Shown here piece by piece: positions 17,549 through 26,803 of a stretch of 64,000 bases of DNA. Each line of letters starts with the position of its first letter. The first letter of the stretch is position 1. This stretch comes from Aeromonas eucrenophila. GTDB lineage: Bacteria > Pseudomonadota > Gammaproteobacteria > Enterobacterales > Aeromonadaceae. The translations under genes were made by a program, and so were the position numbers. The notes beneath the pieces were generated by a model. That model saw only the letters and a program-made list of their open reading frames with translations, made no database searches and was not told the origin of the DNA. The DNA lies in NCBI RefSeq assembly GCF_000819865.1, contig NZ_CDDF01000005.1, positions 674,206 to 738,205 of the forward strand, in the 5' to 3' direction.

Positions 17549-17878
17549 TCAGCCGCCCACCAGCTTGACGCTGAAGCCGGCCTTCTCCAACTCGGCTTTG
17601 ATCAGGTCCCGTTTATCCCCCTGGATCTCGATGATCCCGTCTTTCAGACCACCGCCGGTACCGCACTTCTTCTTGAGCAGGGTCGCCAGTGTTTTCTGCT
17701 GATCTGCCGGCACGCCGTGGATGGTGATGACGCCGGCGCCCTTGCGGCCCTTGGTCTCGCGGCGAATGCGCACCACCCCGTCGGTGGGGAAGGGAGAGGC
17801 GGGTTGGGCGCTGGTGGATTCCTTGATCATGCCGCCGTCCGTGCTGTAGACCAGGCGGTTGTTGTTGTCTGGGGTCAT
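17549..17878 (-). CDS. yciH: YciH, SUI1/eIF1-like translation factor
   Basis: A 109-residue protein of the SUI1 family (E. coli YciH has 108). YciH resembles eukaryotic eIF1 and, in E. coli, acts on initiation-complex fidelity and as a stress-time inhibitor of translation. The SUI1 core is seen as VRIRRETKGRKGAGVITIHG, then KKKCGTGGGLKDGIIEIQGD. The ATG at 17878 is taken as the start because the family begins with this stretch; an in-frame ATG 15 codons upstream adds nothing conserved. Cytoplasmic, single gene. Confidence 0.93.
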   Translation of the reverse strand: MTPDNNNRLVYSTDGGMIKESTSAQPASPFPTDGVVRIRRETKGRKGAGVITIHGVPADQQKTLATLLKKKCGTGGGLKDGIIEIQGDKRDLIKAELEKAGFSVKLVGG

Positions 17879-17997
17879 GGTAAATCTTTGTGAGTTAGCT
17901 GAGCGGAGTTTGATTTTACGCAAATAAAAGTTGGGGGCACAGCTTATAATTCCCCGACTAAAAGCGAATTATTCTTGTTTAACTTCAGGAGTCAGTC

Positions 17998-18225
17998 ATG
18001 GTTCTTACGCAGTTGTCGCCGGGGCAGAGTGCTCGCATCAAGAACATGAACCAGTTGACGCGCCCGCTACGACGCAAGCTGATGGTGATGGGCCTGCTGC
18101 CTCAGACTGAAGTCATCTATCTGCGCACGGCGCCGCTGGGTGATCCGCTCCAGATCCAGTGCCAGGGCATCTGTCTCTCCATGCAAAAGAGCCTGGCGCA
18201 GCAAATAGAGGTGGAGGTGTTATGA
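17998..18225 (+). CDS. feoA: Ferrous iron transport protein FeoA
   Basis: A small SH3-like cytoplasmic protein (75 aa, same as E. coli) that supports FeoB-driven Fe2+ uptake. Typical parts are LSPGQSARIKNM at the N terminus and LMVMGLLPQTEV in the middle. An AGGAG site lies 6 bases before the ATG. First gene of feoABC. Upstream DNA is AT-rich (for example AAGCGAATTATTC), but I do not see a clean Fur or FNR box. Confidence 0.95.
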   Translation: MVLTQLSPGQSARIKNMNQLTRPLRRKLMVMGLLPQTEVIYLRTAPLGDPLQIQCQGICLSMQKSLAQQIEVEVL

Positions 18226-18274
18226 ACCCCTTTCAACAGCAGAGCCTGATACAACGCATCGAGGTTAAACCGGC

Positions 18275-20545
18275 ATGAGCTACAACCTGGTTACCGTCGG
18301 CAATCCCAATAGCGGCAAGACCTCGCTGTTCAACGCCCTGACCGGTGCCCGCCAGCAGGTGGGCAACTGGAGCGGGGTCACCGTCGACAAGAAGATGGGC
18401 GAATTCTCCGCCGGGGGCCACGACTATCAGCTGATGGACCTGCCCGGCATCTACGCCCTGGCCAATCAGGAGGCGAGCCTCGACGAGCAGATCGCCAGCC
18501 GCTTCGTGCAGGGCCAGCAGCCGGACTTGCTGCTCAACGTCATCGACGCCGCGAACCTGGAGCGCTCCCTCTACCTAACCCTGCAACTGCGCGAGCTGGG
18601 CCTGCCCATGGTGGTGGTGCTCAACAAGATCGATCTGCTGCAAAAACGCCGGGTCACCATAGACGAGACCCTGCTCGCCCAGGCGCTCGGCTGCCCCGTG
18701 GTGTCGCTGTCTGCCCACAATCGTCAGCAGGTGGCGGCCTTCAAGGCGCAGATCCAGCAGTTCATCGGCAAGCCCCAGCCCGCGCTGGTGCTCGACTACG
18801 GTCAGCCGCTGGAGGCGGACATCGCCGAGCTTGAGACCCTGCTCGCCCCCCATCATCTGGCCACCCGTGGTCGCGCCCTGCGCCTGCTGGAAGAAGACAT
18901 CGCCATGCAGGAGACCCTGCAGGCCGGTCAGCAAGCCGCGGCCAGCAACCTGGTGCAGCGTGCCCACAACGCCCAGGACATCGATCTGCAGCTGGCGGAT
19001 CTGCGTTACGGCCACATCCATCACTGGGCCCAGCAGGCGTGCCAGCAGAAGGGCAAGCTCACCGTCGCCCAGAGCGAGTGGCTGGACAAGGCGCTGCTCA
19101 ACCGCTGGATAGGCATCCCCTTCTTCTTGTTGGTGATGTACCTGATGTTCATGTTCGCCATCAAGGTGGGCAGCGCCTTCATCGACTTCTTCGACATCAT
19201 GGGCGGCGCCCTGTTCGTGGACGGCATTCACCACCTGCTGGGGCTGGTGGATGCCCCGGACTGGCTGGGAGCCGTGCTGGCGGACGGCATCGGCGCCGGC
19301 CTGCAGACGGTGGCGACCTTCATTCCGGTGGTGGGCTGCCTGTTCCTGTTCCTCGCCGTGCTGGAGAGCTCCGGTTATCTGTCGAGAGCCGCCTTCGTGG
19401 TGGATGCCCTGATGCGCCGCCTCGGCCTGCCCGGCAAGGCCTTCGTGCCCATGCTGATGGGCTTTGGCTGCACCGTGCCCGCCGTGATGGCGACCCGCAC
19501 CCTGAATTCCGAGCGCGAGCGGCTGATGACCTCGGCCATGGCGCCCTTCATGTCCTGCGGCGCCCGTCTGCCGGTCTATGCCCTGTTCGCGGTGGCCTTC
19601 TTCCCCGAATCCGGTCAGAACCTGGTGTTCGGCCTCTATCTCTTCGGCATCCTGGTGGCGGTGCTCACCGGTCTGTTCCTGCGCAGCACCCTGTTGCCGG
19701 GCAAGAGCGAGTCCATGGTGATGGAGATGCCGGACTACGAGTGGCCCCGTCCGGTGGACGTGGGGATCCGCACCTGGCAAAAACTCAAGGCCTTCATCTT
19801 CGGCGCGGGCAAGACCATAGTGCTGATGGTGGCGGTGCTGAGCGTGCTCAATTCCCTCGGCACCGACGGCAGCTTCGGTAACCAGGATCAGGAGAGCTCG
19901 GTGCTGAGCAAGCTCAGCCAGACGGTGACCCCTGTGCTGCATCCCATCGGCATACGGGAAGACAACTGGCAGGCGACGGTCGGCATCCTGACCGGCATCT
20001 TCGCCAAGGAGGCCGTGGTGGCCACCCTCAACAGCCTCTACGCCGGCAACACCGGGGATGAGGAGGAGAGTGAATACTCCCTGCTGGGCAGTCTGCAGGA
20101 GGCGCTCGCCACCATTCCCGCCAACCTGGCCGACATCGATCCGAGCGATCCCATGGGGCTCAAGGTGGGCGAGCTGGAAGACCAGCAGGCGGCCGCCGAG
20201 GCCCAGGAGGTCGACACCTCCACCTACGGCAACATGCAGACCCACTTCGACGGCATGGCCGGGGCCTTCGCTTACCTGCTGTTCGTGCTGCTCTACATGC
20301 CCTGCGCCGCCGCCATGGGCGCCCTGGTGCGGGAAACCGGTCGTCAGTGGGCCCTGTTCACCGCCGCCTGGTGCAACTACACGGCCTTCCTGTGTGCCAC
20401 CGTCTTCTATCAGCTGGCCACCTTTGCCGCGCACCCCGAGCAGAGCCTGCTGTGGGTCGCGAGCTATGCGCTCTCCCTGGTGCTGCTCTGGTGGTTCGGC
20501 CGTCGCCACGGCGACATAGTCGCGCGCAAGGTGGTGACTCTATGA
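18275..20545 (+). CDS. feoB: Ferrous iron transporter FeoB
   Basis: Inner-membrane Fe2+ importer with an N-terminal G-protein domain. G1 is GNPNSGKT (9-16), G3 is DLPGIYAL (about 55-62) and G4 is NKID (about 122). A spacer domain follows, then the C-terminal membrane channel with two Gate regions (for example GCTVPAVMATRTL and KEAVVATLNSLY). Length is 756 aa against 773 in E. coli. It sits 49 bases after feoA and overlaps feoC by 4 bases (ATGA). Confidence 0.97.
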   Translation: MSYNLVTVGNPNSGKTSLFNALTGARQQVGNWSGVTVDKKMGEFSAGGHDYQLMDLPGIYALANQEASLDEQIASRFVQGQQPDLLLNVIDAANLERSLYLTLQLRELGLPMVVVLNKIDLLQKRRVTIDETLLAQALGCPVVSLSAHNRQQVAAFKAQIQQFIGKPQPALVLDYGQPLEADIAELETLLAPHHLATRGRALRLLEEDIAMQETLQAGQQAAASNLVQRAHNAQDIDLQLADLRYGHIHHWAQQACQQKGKLTVAQSEWLDKALLNRWIGIPFFLLVMYLMFMFAIKVGSAFIDFFDIMGGALFVDGIHHLLGLVDAPDWLGAVLADGIGAGLQTVATFIPVVGCLFLFLAVLESSGYLSRAAFVVDALMRRLGLPGKAFVPMLMGFGCTVPAVMATRTLNSERERLMTSAMAPFMSCGARLPVYALFAVAFFPESGQNLVFGLYLFGILVAVLTGLFLRSTLLPGKSESMVMEMPDYEWPRPVDVGIRTWQKLKAFIFGAGKTIVLMVAVLSVLNSLGTDGSFGNQDQESSVLSKLSQTVTPVLHPIGIREDNWQATVGILTGIFAKEAVVATLNSLYAGNTGDEEESEYSLLGSLQEALATIPANLADIDPSDPMGLKVGELEDQQAAAEAQEVDTSTYGNMQTHFDGMAGAFAYLLFVLLYMPCAAAMGALVRETGRQWALFTAAWCNYTAFLCATVFYQLATFAAHPEQSLLWVASYALSLVLLWWFGRRHGDIVARKVVTL

Positions 20546-20784
20546 TCTTGCGGGAACTGGGTGACTACCTCGCCGTGCAGCAGAGGGTGAGCAGGCGGGA
20601 GCTGGCCCGCCACTTCCACACCTCGGAGGATGCGGTGGAGGCCATGCTCGGCGTCTGGATGCGCAAGGGCCGCGTCGCCAAGCGGGAGACCCAGGTGTGC
20701 GGCGGCAGCTGCTGCGGCAAGAGCCAGGAGGTGATGTTCGAGTGGTGCGAGCCCGGCCAGATAGGGCTGGTGCAGCGCAGCTGA
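20542..20784 (+). CDS. feoC: FeoC-like protein
   Basis: An 80-residue winged-helix protein. The N-terminal half has a helix-turn-helix look (VSRRELARHFHTSEDAVEAML). The C-terminal half holds a cysteine group, CGGSCCGKS, plus a later C in EWCEPG, consistent with the Fe-S-binding wing of FeoC. FeoC tunes FeoB stability or activity in enterobacteria. The ATG overlaps the feoB stop as ATGA, so the two are translationally coupled. Ends the feo operon before an intrinsic terminator. Confidence 0.88.
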   Translation: MILRELGDYLAVQQRVSRRELARHFHTSEDAVEAMLGVWMRKGRVAKRETQVCGGSCCGKSQEVMFEWCEPGQIGLVQRS

Positions 20785-20802
20785 GGCGCCGCACCTCGAA
20801 TG

Positions 20803-20830
20803 AAAAAGACCCGCCATCGGCGGGTCTTTT
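20803..20830 (+). terminator. Bidirectional terminator between feoC and glgC
   Basis: An 8-bp stem (GACCCGCC, 3-base loop) flanked by AAAAA and TTTT, between two convergent genes. Confidence 0.88.
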
Positions 20831-20865
20831 GCTTTCTGCATCCTGGCCAACCCCGTGGCTTGGGG

Positions 20866-22140
20866 TCATGTCAGTCTGGCCAGCATCTCCTGGGTGACCA
20901 GCACTATACCCTGCTCGGAGCGGTGGAAGCGGCGGGCGTCTTCGCAGGCGTTTTCCCCCACCACCAACCCTTCCGGCAGGATGCAGCCCTTGTCGATCAC
21001 CACCCGCCGCAGCCGGCAGCCGGCCCCGATCTCGACCCCGGGGAAGATCACCGCCTGATCCAGGGTACAGAAGGAGTCGACTCGCACGTTGGGGAACAGC
21101 ACCGAGCTCACGATGAAGGAGCCGCTGACTATGGTGCCGCCCGCGAACATGGAGTTGATGGCCATGCCGTGCTGGCCGTGTCTGTCCTGCACGAACTTGG
21201 CGGGGGGCATCATCTTCTGGCTGGTCCAGATGGGCCAGTCCTGATCGTAGATGTCGAGCTCCGGGGCGACGGAGGCGAGATCCATGTTGGCCTCCCAGAA
21301 GGAGTCCACCGTCCCCACATCGCGCCAGTAGGGGTGCTTTTGTGGGCAGCAGCCGACGCAGGAGAGGCCGAACGGATGGGCGTAGGCGGTGCCCTCCCTG
21401 ACCACCCGCGGGATCACGTCCATGCCAAAATCATGGTGGGAGGCCTGGTTGGCGAGATCCTCTTCCAGCAACTGGTAGAGATACTCGGCCTCGAAGATGT
21501 AGACCCCCATGGAGGCCAGCGCCGTATCGTCCTTGCCGGGCATGGCCGGCGGATCGGCGGGTTTCTCGACGAAGGCGTTGATCTTGCGATCCGCATCCAC
21601 CGCCATCACGCCAAAGGCGCTCGCCTCGGTACGGGGTACCTCGATGCAGGCCACCGTCACCCTGGCCCCCAGGTTGACGTGGTCGAGCAGCATGGCGGCG
21701 TAATCCATCTTGTAGATGTGATCCCCCGCCAGCACCACCACATATTTGGGGCCGTGATCGCGAATGATATCCAGATTCTGATAGACCGCATCGGCGGTGC
21801 CGCGATACCAGTTGACCTCGTCAACCCGTTGTTGGGCGGGCAGCAAGTCGATGAATTCGTTCATCTGATAGCGCAGGAAGGACCAGCCAGATTGCAGGTG
21901 ACGCAGCAGGCTGTGGGACTTGTACTGGGTGACCACGCCGACCCGGCGGATCCCTGAATTGATGCAGTTGGAGAGCACGAAATCGATGATGCGGAACTTG
22001 CCGCCGAAATGCACCGCCGGTTTCGCCCTGTTGTCGGTCAACTGCTTGAGGCGACTGCCACGCCCTCCTGCGAGAACCAAGGCCATGGTCTCGTTCAGCA
22101 ACTGTCTGGATTTTGCTGTATTGGCAGGTTGTAACAACAT
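20866..22140 (-). CDS. glgC: Glucose-1-phosphate adenylyltransferase
   Basis: Makes ADP-glucose for glycogen synthesis; cytoplasmic. The nucleotide-binding start [20 protein letters not shown] is at about residues 19-38, [15 protein letters not shown] follows, then the catalytic [13 protein letters not shown] near 150 and the sugar-phosphate FVEKP near 215, with a C-terminal left-handed beta-helix. Length is 424 aa (E. coli 431). No other glg genes are beside it, so it is a stand-alone copy; Aeromonas and Vibrio often have more than one glgC. A GGGG-type ribosome site precedes the ATG. Confidence 0.95.
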   Translation of the reverse strand: MLLQPANTAKSRQLLNETMALVLAGGRGSRLKQLTDNRAKPAVHFGGKFRIIDFVLSNCINSGIRRVGVVTQYKSHSLLRHLQSGWSFLRYQMNEFIDLLPAQQRVDEVNWYRGTADAVYQNLDIIRDHGPKYVVVLAGDHIYKMDYAAMLLDHVNLGARVTVACIEVPRTEASAFGVMAVDADRKINAFVEKPADPPAMPGKDDTALASMGVYIFEAEYLYQLLEEDLANQASHHDFGMDVIPRVVREGTAYAHPFGLSCVGCCPQKHPYWRDVGTVDSFWEANMDLASVAPELDIYDQDWPIWTSQKMMPPAKFVQDRHGQHGMAINSMFAGGTIVSGSFIVSSVLFPNVRVDSFCTLDQAVIFPGVEIGAGCRLRRVVIDKGCILPEGLVVGENACEDARRFHRSEQGIVLVTQEMLARLT

Positions 22141-22290
22141 TGAATACCCCTTTATTGATATACCTCCTCATGGTGCCTCCTTTGAAGCCTGTGTGAAAGG
22201 GTTTTCATGCGGGGGCGGGATTCAAATTAATTATTTTGTCATTTATGTGATCGAGGGGCATGGCAGAGAGGGCGAGGGTTCACCCTGTGG

Positions 22291-22325
22291 GCGTATGGCG
22301 TATGGCGTATGGCGTATGGCGTATG
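22291..22325. repeat. Five tandem copies of the heptamer GCGTATG
   Basis: Perfect 7-base microsatellite, 35 bases, in the 279-base gap between glgC and pilU. A tract like this can change copy number by slippage, but it is outside coding DNA. Confidence 0.95.
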
Positions 22326-22353
22326 ACGGGGCGTGCGTAGGGGAGAGTGAGAG

Positions 22354-22383
22354 AACCCACCCCCGCCATGGCGGGGGTGGGTT
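22354..22383. terminator. Perfect 30-bp palindrome downstream of pilU
   Basis: AACCCACCCCCGCCA followed by its exact complement. A very stable hairpin on either strand, 37 bases past the pilU stop. T-tracts are absent, so it may be a terminator of weak type or an RNA-stabilising element. Confidence 0.6.
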
Positions 22384-22419
22384 CAACGGGGGGCAGTGCT
22401 TGACGAGAACGGGTCCTGA

Positions 22420-23559
22420 CTAGAACAGGTCGTTGTTATCATCCTTGGTCGGCTCCAGGCTCCAGCCGCTGGCATCGGCGCTGTTGGCGATCTGTCCCTT
22501 CTCCTTCCACAGCTTGATCTTGAGGCGCAGGTTGTTGGCCGAGTCGGCGTTCTTCACCGCCTCTTCCTCGTCGATCACCCCTTCCACCACCAGATCGAAC
22601 AGGGTGCCGTCGAAGGTGACCATGCCGAGGGCCTTGGATTTCTCCATGATCTCCTTGAGGCTGCCAAATTCCCCGCGCTTGATGAGGTCGCGAATGGTGT
22701 GGGTGCCGAGCATGATCTCCACCGCCGCCCGGCGCCCGCCGTCCGTGGTCTTTACCAGCCGCTGGGAGACGAAGGCCTTGAGGTTGTTGCCCAGATCGTT
22801 GAGCAACTGCGGGCGGCGCTCCTCGGGGAAGAAGTTGATGATGCGATCCAGCGCCTGGTTGGCGTTGTTGGCGTGCAGGGTGGAGATGGCGAGGTGCCCG
22901 GTCTCGGAGAAGGCCAGGGCATGCTCCATGGTCTCGCGGTCGCGAATTTCACCGATGAGGATCACGTCCGGCGCCTGACGCAGGGTGTTTTTCAGCGCCG
23001 CGTGGAAGCTGCGGGTGTCCACCCCTACCTCCCGCTGGTTGATGATGCTCTTGCGGTGGCGATGGACGAACTCCACCGGATCCTCGATGGTGATGATGTG
23101 GCCGCTGTGGTTGCGGTTGCGATGATCGATGAGGGCCGCAAGGGAGGTGGACTTGCCCGAGCCCGTGCCGCCGACGAACAGCACCAGGCCCCGTTTCTCC
23201 ATGATGGTGTCGAGCAGCACCGGGGGCAGTTTGAGATCCTCGAAGCGGGGGATCTCGGTCTTGATGTTGCGCGCCACTAGGGAGACCTCGTTGCGCTGCT
23301 TGAAGATGTTGACCCGAAAGCGGCCAATCTGGGGCAGGGAGATGGCGAGGTTCATCTCCAGCTCCTTCTCGAACTGCTGCTTCTGCTCGAGATCCATGAT
23401 GCTGTCGGCGATCCTGGCCACCTCGCCCGGCTCCAGCGGTATCTCGTTCAAGGGGCGCAGGGCGCCGTTGAACTTGGCGCAGGGGGGCGCCCCGGTGGAG
23501 AGATAGAGATCCGAGCCATCCTGTTTGGCCAGGGTCTGTAGCATGTCGCGCAATTCCAT
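22420..23559 (-). CDS. pilU: Type IV pilus retraction ATPase PilU
   Basis: PilT-like hexameric ATPase that helps retract type IV pili; cytoplasmic face of the pilus machine. Seen: Walker A GGTGSGKSTS, the Asp box IITIEDPVEFVH, Walker B DVILIGEIRDRET and the His box ETGHLAISTLHANNA. The C-terminal stretch DSANNLRLKIKL is like PilU, not PilT. Length 379 aa. The ATG at 23559 is preferred (GAGG 6 bases upstream) over a GTG five codons earlier. It is not next to pilT here. Confidence 0.92.
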   Translation of the reverse strand: MELRDMLQTLAKQDGSDLYLSTGAPPCAKFNGALRPLNEIPLEPGEVARIADSIMDLEQKQQFEKELEMNLAISLPQIGRFRVNIFKQRNEVSLVARNIKTEIPRFEDLKLPPVLLDTIMEKRGLVLFVGGTGSGKSTSLAALIDHRNRNHSGHIITIEDPVEFVHRHRKSIINQREVGVDTRSFHAALKNTLRQAPDVILIGEIRDRETMEHALAFSETGHLAISTLHANNANQALDRIINFFPEERRPQLLNDLGNNLKAFVSQRLVKTTDGGRRAAVEIMLGTHTIRDLIKRGEFGSLKEIMEKSKALGMVTFDGTLFDLVVEGVIDEEEAVKNADSANNLRLKIKLWKEKGQIANSADASGWSLEPTKDDNNDLF

Positions 23560-23617
23560 GTTTTGCCTCGTCACTCAAAGGGATGCGGTGGTTGTCGATG
23601 TGCTTGAGTGTACCCTG

Positions 23618-23974
23618 TCAGGCACCGGTGAGTTTCTCGCGAAACACAAAAAATACCGCCCCCATGATGCAGAGCCCGGCCCAGAGGTAGTCCCACTTCA
23701 GATCTTCTTTCAGATAGAAGACGGAGAAGGGCACGAACACCGTCAGGGTGATCACCTCCTGCAAGATCTTGAGCTGACCGACGCTGAGCACTGTGTGGCC
23801 GATGCGGTTGGCGGGCACCTGCAACAGGTACTCGAACAGCGCGATCCCCCAACTTATCAGGGCGGCGATGATCCAGGGCTTGTGGTTCATGCTCTTGAGA
23901 TGGGCATACCAGGCGAAGGTCATGAAGACGTTGCTGCAGATCAGCAGTCCTATGCTGGTGACGATAGGGTTCAT
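23618..23974 (-). CDS. DMT-superfamily small membrane protein (DUF486)
   Basis: A 118-residue protein with four membrane segments and the DUF486 pattern FMTFAWYAHLKSMNHKPWII near the N terminus and KILQEVITLTVF in the middle. Related to small drug/metabolite transporters, but the substrate is unknown. The ATG at 23974 is chosen because AGGAG lies 8-9 bases before it; an upstream ATG seven codons away lacks this. Confidence 0.85.
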   Translation of the reverse strand: MNPIVTSIGLLICSNVFMTFAWYAHLKSMNHKPWIIAALISWGIALFEYLLQVPANRIGHTVLSVGQLKILQEVITLTVFVPFSVFYLKEDLKWDYLWAGLCIMGAVFFVFREKLTGA

Positions 23975-24087
23975 TAGGTTCTCCTTTGAAATCAATGCAT
24001 TTTATCTCGACTCCATGGGTTTCCATAAGTGGGGCTTGAGGGTATTTTTGTCTCACAAGGATGGAGCAACAATAAGGCTGGAGATGG

Positions 24088-24837
24088 ATGGGCAAGACAA
24101 GCTGGGGAGTGCTTGGTCTGTTGTTTGCCTGCATGGCGCCCGTTACCTCTGTGGCAAAGGGCGCGCCGACCCTGACGGTGGTCACTGATGTCTGGCCCCC
24201 GTTTCGCATGCTGGCGCAGGACGATCAATTTTACGGCCTGGATATCGATATCCTGCGCCAATTGCAGGCCCGCAGCGGCATCGCGCTCGAACTCAAGCGG
24301 GTGCCATGGGGACGGGCCCTCAAGCAGATGCAGACCGGTCAGGCCGACCTGATGATAGGGCTGGCCCATACCCGGGAGCGCGCCGCCTTCGTCGATTACC
24401 TGCAACCTGCCTACTATCAATGCCGGCCCGCTTTCTATGGCAAGCCGGCGGCGGTGGCCGCCCTGCACCGCTATGAGGATCTCAAGGGCAAGGAGGTGGG
24501 CTTTGTGCTCAACTCGGCCTATTTCGATCCCTTCGACGATGACAGCCAGATCGACAAGCACGGCGTCCCCACCGAAGACCAGTTGCAACGCATGGTGGAG
24601 CGCGGCCATCTGCCGCTGATGATAGGCACCGACTGCCAGGTAGATTACGCCCTGAGCCAGCGCAACGACGCCGGCCTCGTCAAGGCGGACTATCGCCCGC
24701 CGCACCCCGTGGTGCTCTATCTGGGCATGAGCAAGCGCTCACCTCATCACGGCCTCGGGCCCGCGCTGGCGCAGGCGCTGCAAGAGATGGTGGCAAGCGG
24801 CGAGGTAGAGGGGCTGGCCAAGGCCTACCACCCTTGA
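24088..24837 (+). CDS. Periplasmic solute-binding protein, family 3 (orphan)
   Basis: The signal peptide spans about residues 1-26 (MGKTSWGVLGLLFACMAPVTS and on to AKG). A family 3 binding fold follows: LTVVTDVWPPFRML, YGLDIDILRQLQARSG, PWGRALKQMQTGQADLMIGLAHTRER. Proteins of this type bind polar amino acids or similar compounds. The next genes encode a B12 transporter, which does not use this family, so the partner is not in this window. 249 aa. Confidence 0.8.
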   Translation: MGKTSWGVLGLLFACMAPVTSVAKGAPTLTVVTDVWPPFRMLAQDDQFYGLDIDILRQLQARSGIALELKRVPWGRALKQMQTGQADLMIGLAHTRERAAFVDYLQPAYYQCRPAFYGKPAAVAALHRYEDLKGKEVGFVLNSAYFDPFDDDSQIDKHGVPTEDQLQRMVERGHLPLMIGTDCQVDYALSQRNDAGLVKADYRPPHPVVLYLGMSKRSPHHGLGPALAQALQEMVASGEVEGLAKAYHP

Positions 24838-24924
24838 CCTTGGGTGGTAACGCGCTGTTATCATGCAGCTTTCCTGCTGGCTCCCCACTCGGGTGCCGAG
24901 CCTGTCTCATTTCGGGGATCCCGC

Positions 24925-25926
24925 GTGTATCTCGCTCTCATCCATCGCCAGCGGCGCTGGCAGCGCCACTGGCTGCTCGCCCTGTCGCTGCTCACACTCT
25001 CACTGTTCTTGCTGTCCCTGGCCTGGGGAGAATTCCTGCTGCTGCCCTGGCAGCCGCTGGGTGAGCTGGAGCGCCACATTCTGCTGGAGCTGCGGTTGCC
25101 GCGCGCCCTGCTGGCCCTGCTGGCGGGGGCGGCGCTCGCCTGTGGCGGCGCCGTGCTGCAGGTGATGCTGCACAACCCGGTGGCGGAGCCCGGCCTGCTC
25201 GGCGTGTCGAGCGGGGCTGGCCTTGCGGCCATGGTGGCGATGGCGGTGGCCAAATCCCTCGGCGTCTATCTGCCGGGCTGGGGTTTGTCCCTCGCGGCCT
25301 TCGGCGGCGCCCTGCTGGTGACCATGCTGTTGATCCGGCTGGCGCGCCGGGCCCGGCTCGGCCACGCCAAGTTGCTGCTGTTCGGGGTCGCCATCGGCAT
25401 CCTCACCAACGCGGCCATGACCTGGCTGATGTATTTTGCCGACGACGCCTCCTTGCGCGAATTCATGTTCTGGATGATGGGCAGCCTCTCCTATGGCAGC
25501 CAGCAGCTCGCCTGGTGGTGGCTGGTGTTGCCGCTGACGCTGGGTTGGCTCTGTTGGCAGGGCAGGGCCTTGCAGCAGCTGCTGCTGGGGGAGACCCAGG
25601 CCCGGCTGATGGGGCTGGACGTGGACAGGGTGCGGGTGCGGCTGGTGCTGGCAGTCTGCCTGCTCACCGGCATGGCGGTGGCCCTGTGCGGGGTCATCGG
25701 CTTTGTCGGGCTGGTGGTGCCCCACCTGCTGCGACTCTGTGGTGGCAGCGATCAGCGCTTCCTGTTGCCCGCCTCGGCCCTCGGCGGCGGCGCCCTGCTG
25801 CTGGGCGCCGATCTCATCGCCCGCTCGGCCCTGAGCGCCGGCGAGCTGCCCATCGGCGTCATCACCGCCTCGGTGGGGGCGCCGCTCTTCATCTACCTGC
25901 TGCTGAGGCAAGACGCCCATGCCTGA
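24925..25926 (+). CDS. btuC: Vitamin B12 ABC transporter permease BtuC
   Basis: Ten-helix FecCD-type permease that carries cobalamin across the inner membrane. Close in order and motif to E. coli BtuC: LRLPRALLALLAGAALACGG, NPVAEPGLLGVSSGAG, GVIGFVGLVVPHLLRL and ELPIGVITASVGAPLFI. The GTG at 24925 (GGGGA 6 bases upstream) gives 333 aa, near the family size of about 326. The frame is open 27 codons upstream to an ATG, which would add a non-conserved tail. No cobalamin riboswitch fits in the 87-base gap upstream. It overlaps btuD. Confidence 0.92.
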   Translation: MYLALIHRQRRWQRHWLLALSLLTLSLFLLSLAWGEFLLLPWQPLGELERHILLELRLPRALLALLAGAALACGGAVLQVMLHNPVAEPGLLGVSSGAGLAAMVAMAVAKSLGVYLPGWGLSLAAFGGALLVTMLLIRLARRARLGHAKLLLFGVAIGILTNAAMTWLMYFADDASLREFMFWMMGSLSYGSQQLAWWWLVLPLTLGWLCWQGRALQQLLLGETQARLMGLDVDRVRVRLVLAVCLLTGMAVALCGVIGFVGLVVPHLLRLCGGSDQRFLLPASALGGGALLLGADLIARSALSAGELPIGVITASVGAPLFIYLLLRQDAHA

Positions 25927-26689
25927 CCGCTCCCACAACGTGCTCGCAGCCCGTGCGCTGGCCATCCCCGAGCGGTTGGCGCCGCTGGATCTCACCTGGG
26001 ACGGCGGCCAGCTGGTGGCCCTGCTCGGCCCCAACGGCAGCGGCAAATCGACCCTGCTCGGCGCCCTGGCCGGTATCCTCCCCGGAAAGGGAGATGTGCT
26101 GCTCGAAGGGCAATCCATCTCGCAGATAAGCTGGCCTGAGCTTGCCCGGCAGCGTGCCATGCTGCCCCAGCGCCAGCCCCAGCTGTTTCATATCCCGGTG
26201 TTTCAGGTGCTGAGCTTAGGGTTGGATGAGACAGCAGCGCCTGAGCTGCGCAATCAGGCGGTGGCCGAGCTGTGCGCGGCGCTCGAGCTGGAGGGGTTGC
26301 TGGCGCGAGACTTCAGCCGCCTGTCCGGTGGCGAGCAGCAGCGGGTGATGATCGCCCGTACCCTGCTGCAGATCTGGCCCGGCCTCAATCCGGCGGGGCG
26401 GGTTCTGCTGCTGGATGAGCCCCTGGCGGGGCTGGACTTGCACCATCAGCTGGCCCTGTTGCGCCTGCTCAAGCAGCTGGCCCGGCAGGGGTTGCTGGTG
26501 GTGCTCGCCATTCACGACATCAATCTGGCCATCGACTGGGCGGATCGCATCCTCTGCCTGCAAGGGGGGCAGGTGGTGAGCGAGGGGGGCACCGAGCTTA
26601 TCGACGAAGCCTTGCTGGCCCGGGTGTTCCAGATAAAGACCGATCGCATCGAAGCGGGCGGCCGGGTCTGGTTTATGCCGAGCCTGTGA
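25919..26689 (+). CDS. btuD: Vitamin B12 ABC transporter ATP-binding protein BtuD
   Basis: ATPase of the BtuCD importer. Walker A is GPNGSGKST (about 38-46), the signature is LSGGEQQRVMIARTLLQ, Walker B is VLLLDEPLAGLD and the switch histidine is in LAIHDINLA. 256 aa, slightly longer than E. coli BtuD (249). The ATG overlaps the end of btuC by 8 bases, so they are coupled. The binding protein btuF is not in the window. Confidence 0.93.
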   Translation: MPDRSHNVLAARALAIPERLAPLDLTWDGGQLVALLGPNGSGKSTLLGALAGILPGKGDVLLEGQSISQISWPELARQRAMLPQRQPQLFHIPVFQVLSLGLDETAAPELRNQAVAELCAALELEGLLARDFSRLSGGEQQRVMIARTLLQIWPGLNPAGRVLLLDEPLAGLDLHHQLALLRLLKQLARQGLLVVLAIHDINLAIDWADRILCLQGGQVVSEGGTELIDEALLARVFQIKTDRIEAGGRVWFMPSL

Positions 26690-26757
26690 GGGGGATGGTG
26701 CAGAGATAAGGCGGCAGGGGCGATGAGCTAAGCGTCATCGGTCGTTATCAAAAATAA

Positions 26758-26784
26758 GGGGCCGGTATCAGTGATACCGGCCCC
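26758..26784 (-). terminator. Terminator between btuD and aroH
   Basis: A 13-bp stem (GGGGCCGGTATCA) with a one-base centre, followed on the minus strand by TTATTTTT. It ends aroH transcripts and may also stop btuD read-through. Confidence 0.88.
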
Positions 26785-26803
26785 TTCGCATTGGTTTGAT
26801 TGC

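Noticed and set aside
24838..24924. Cobalamin riboswitch before btuC
   Set aside because: Only 87 bases are available and no B12-box-like sequence is seen.
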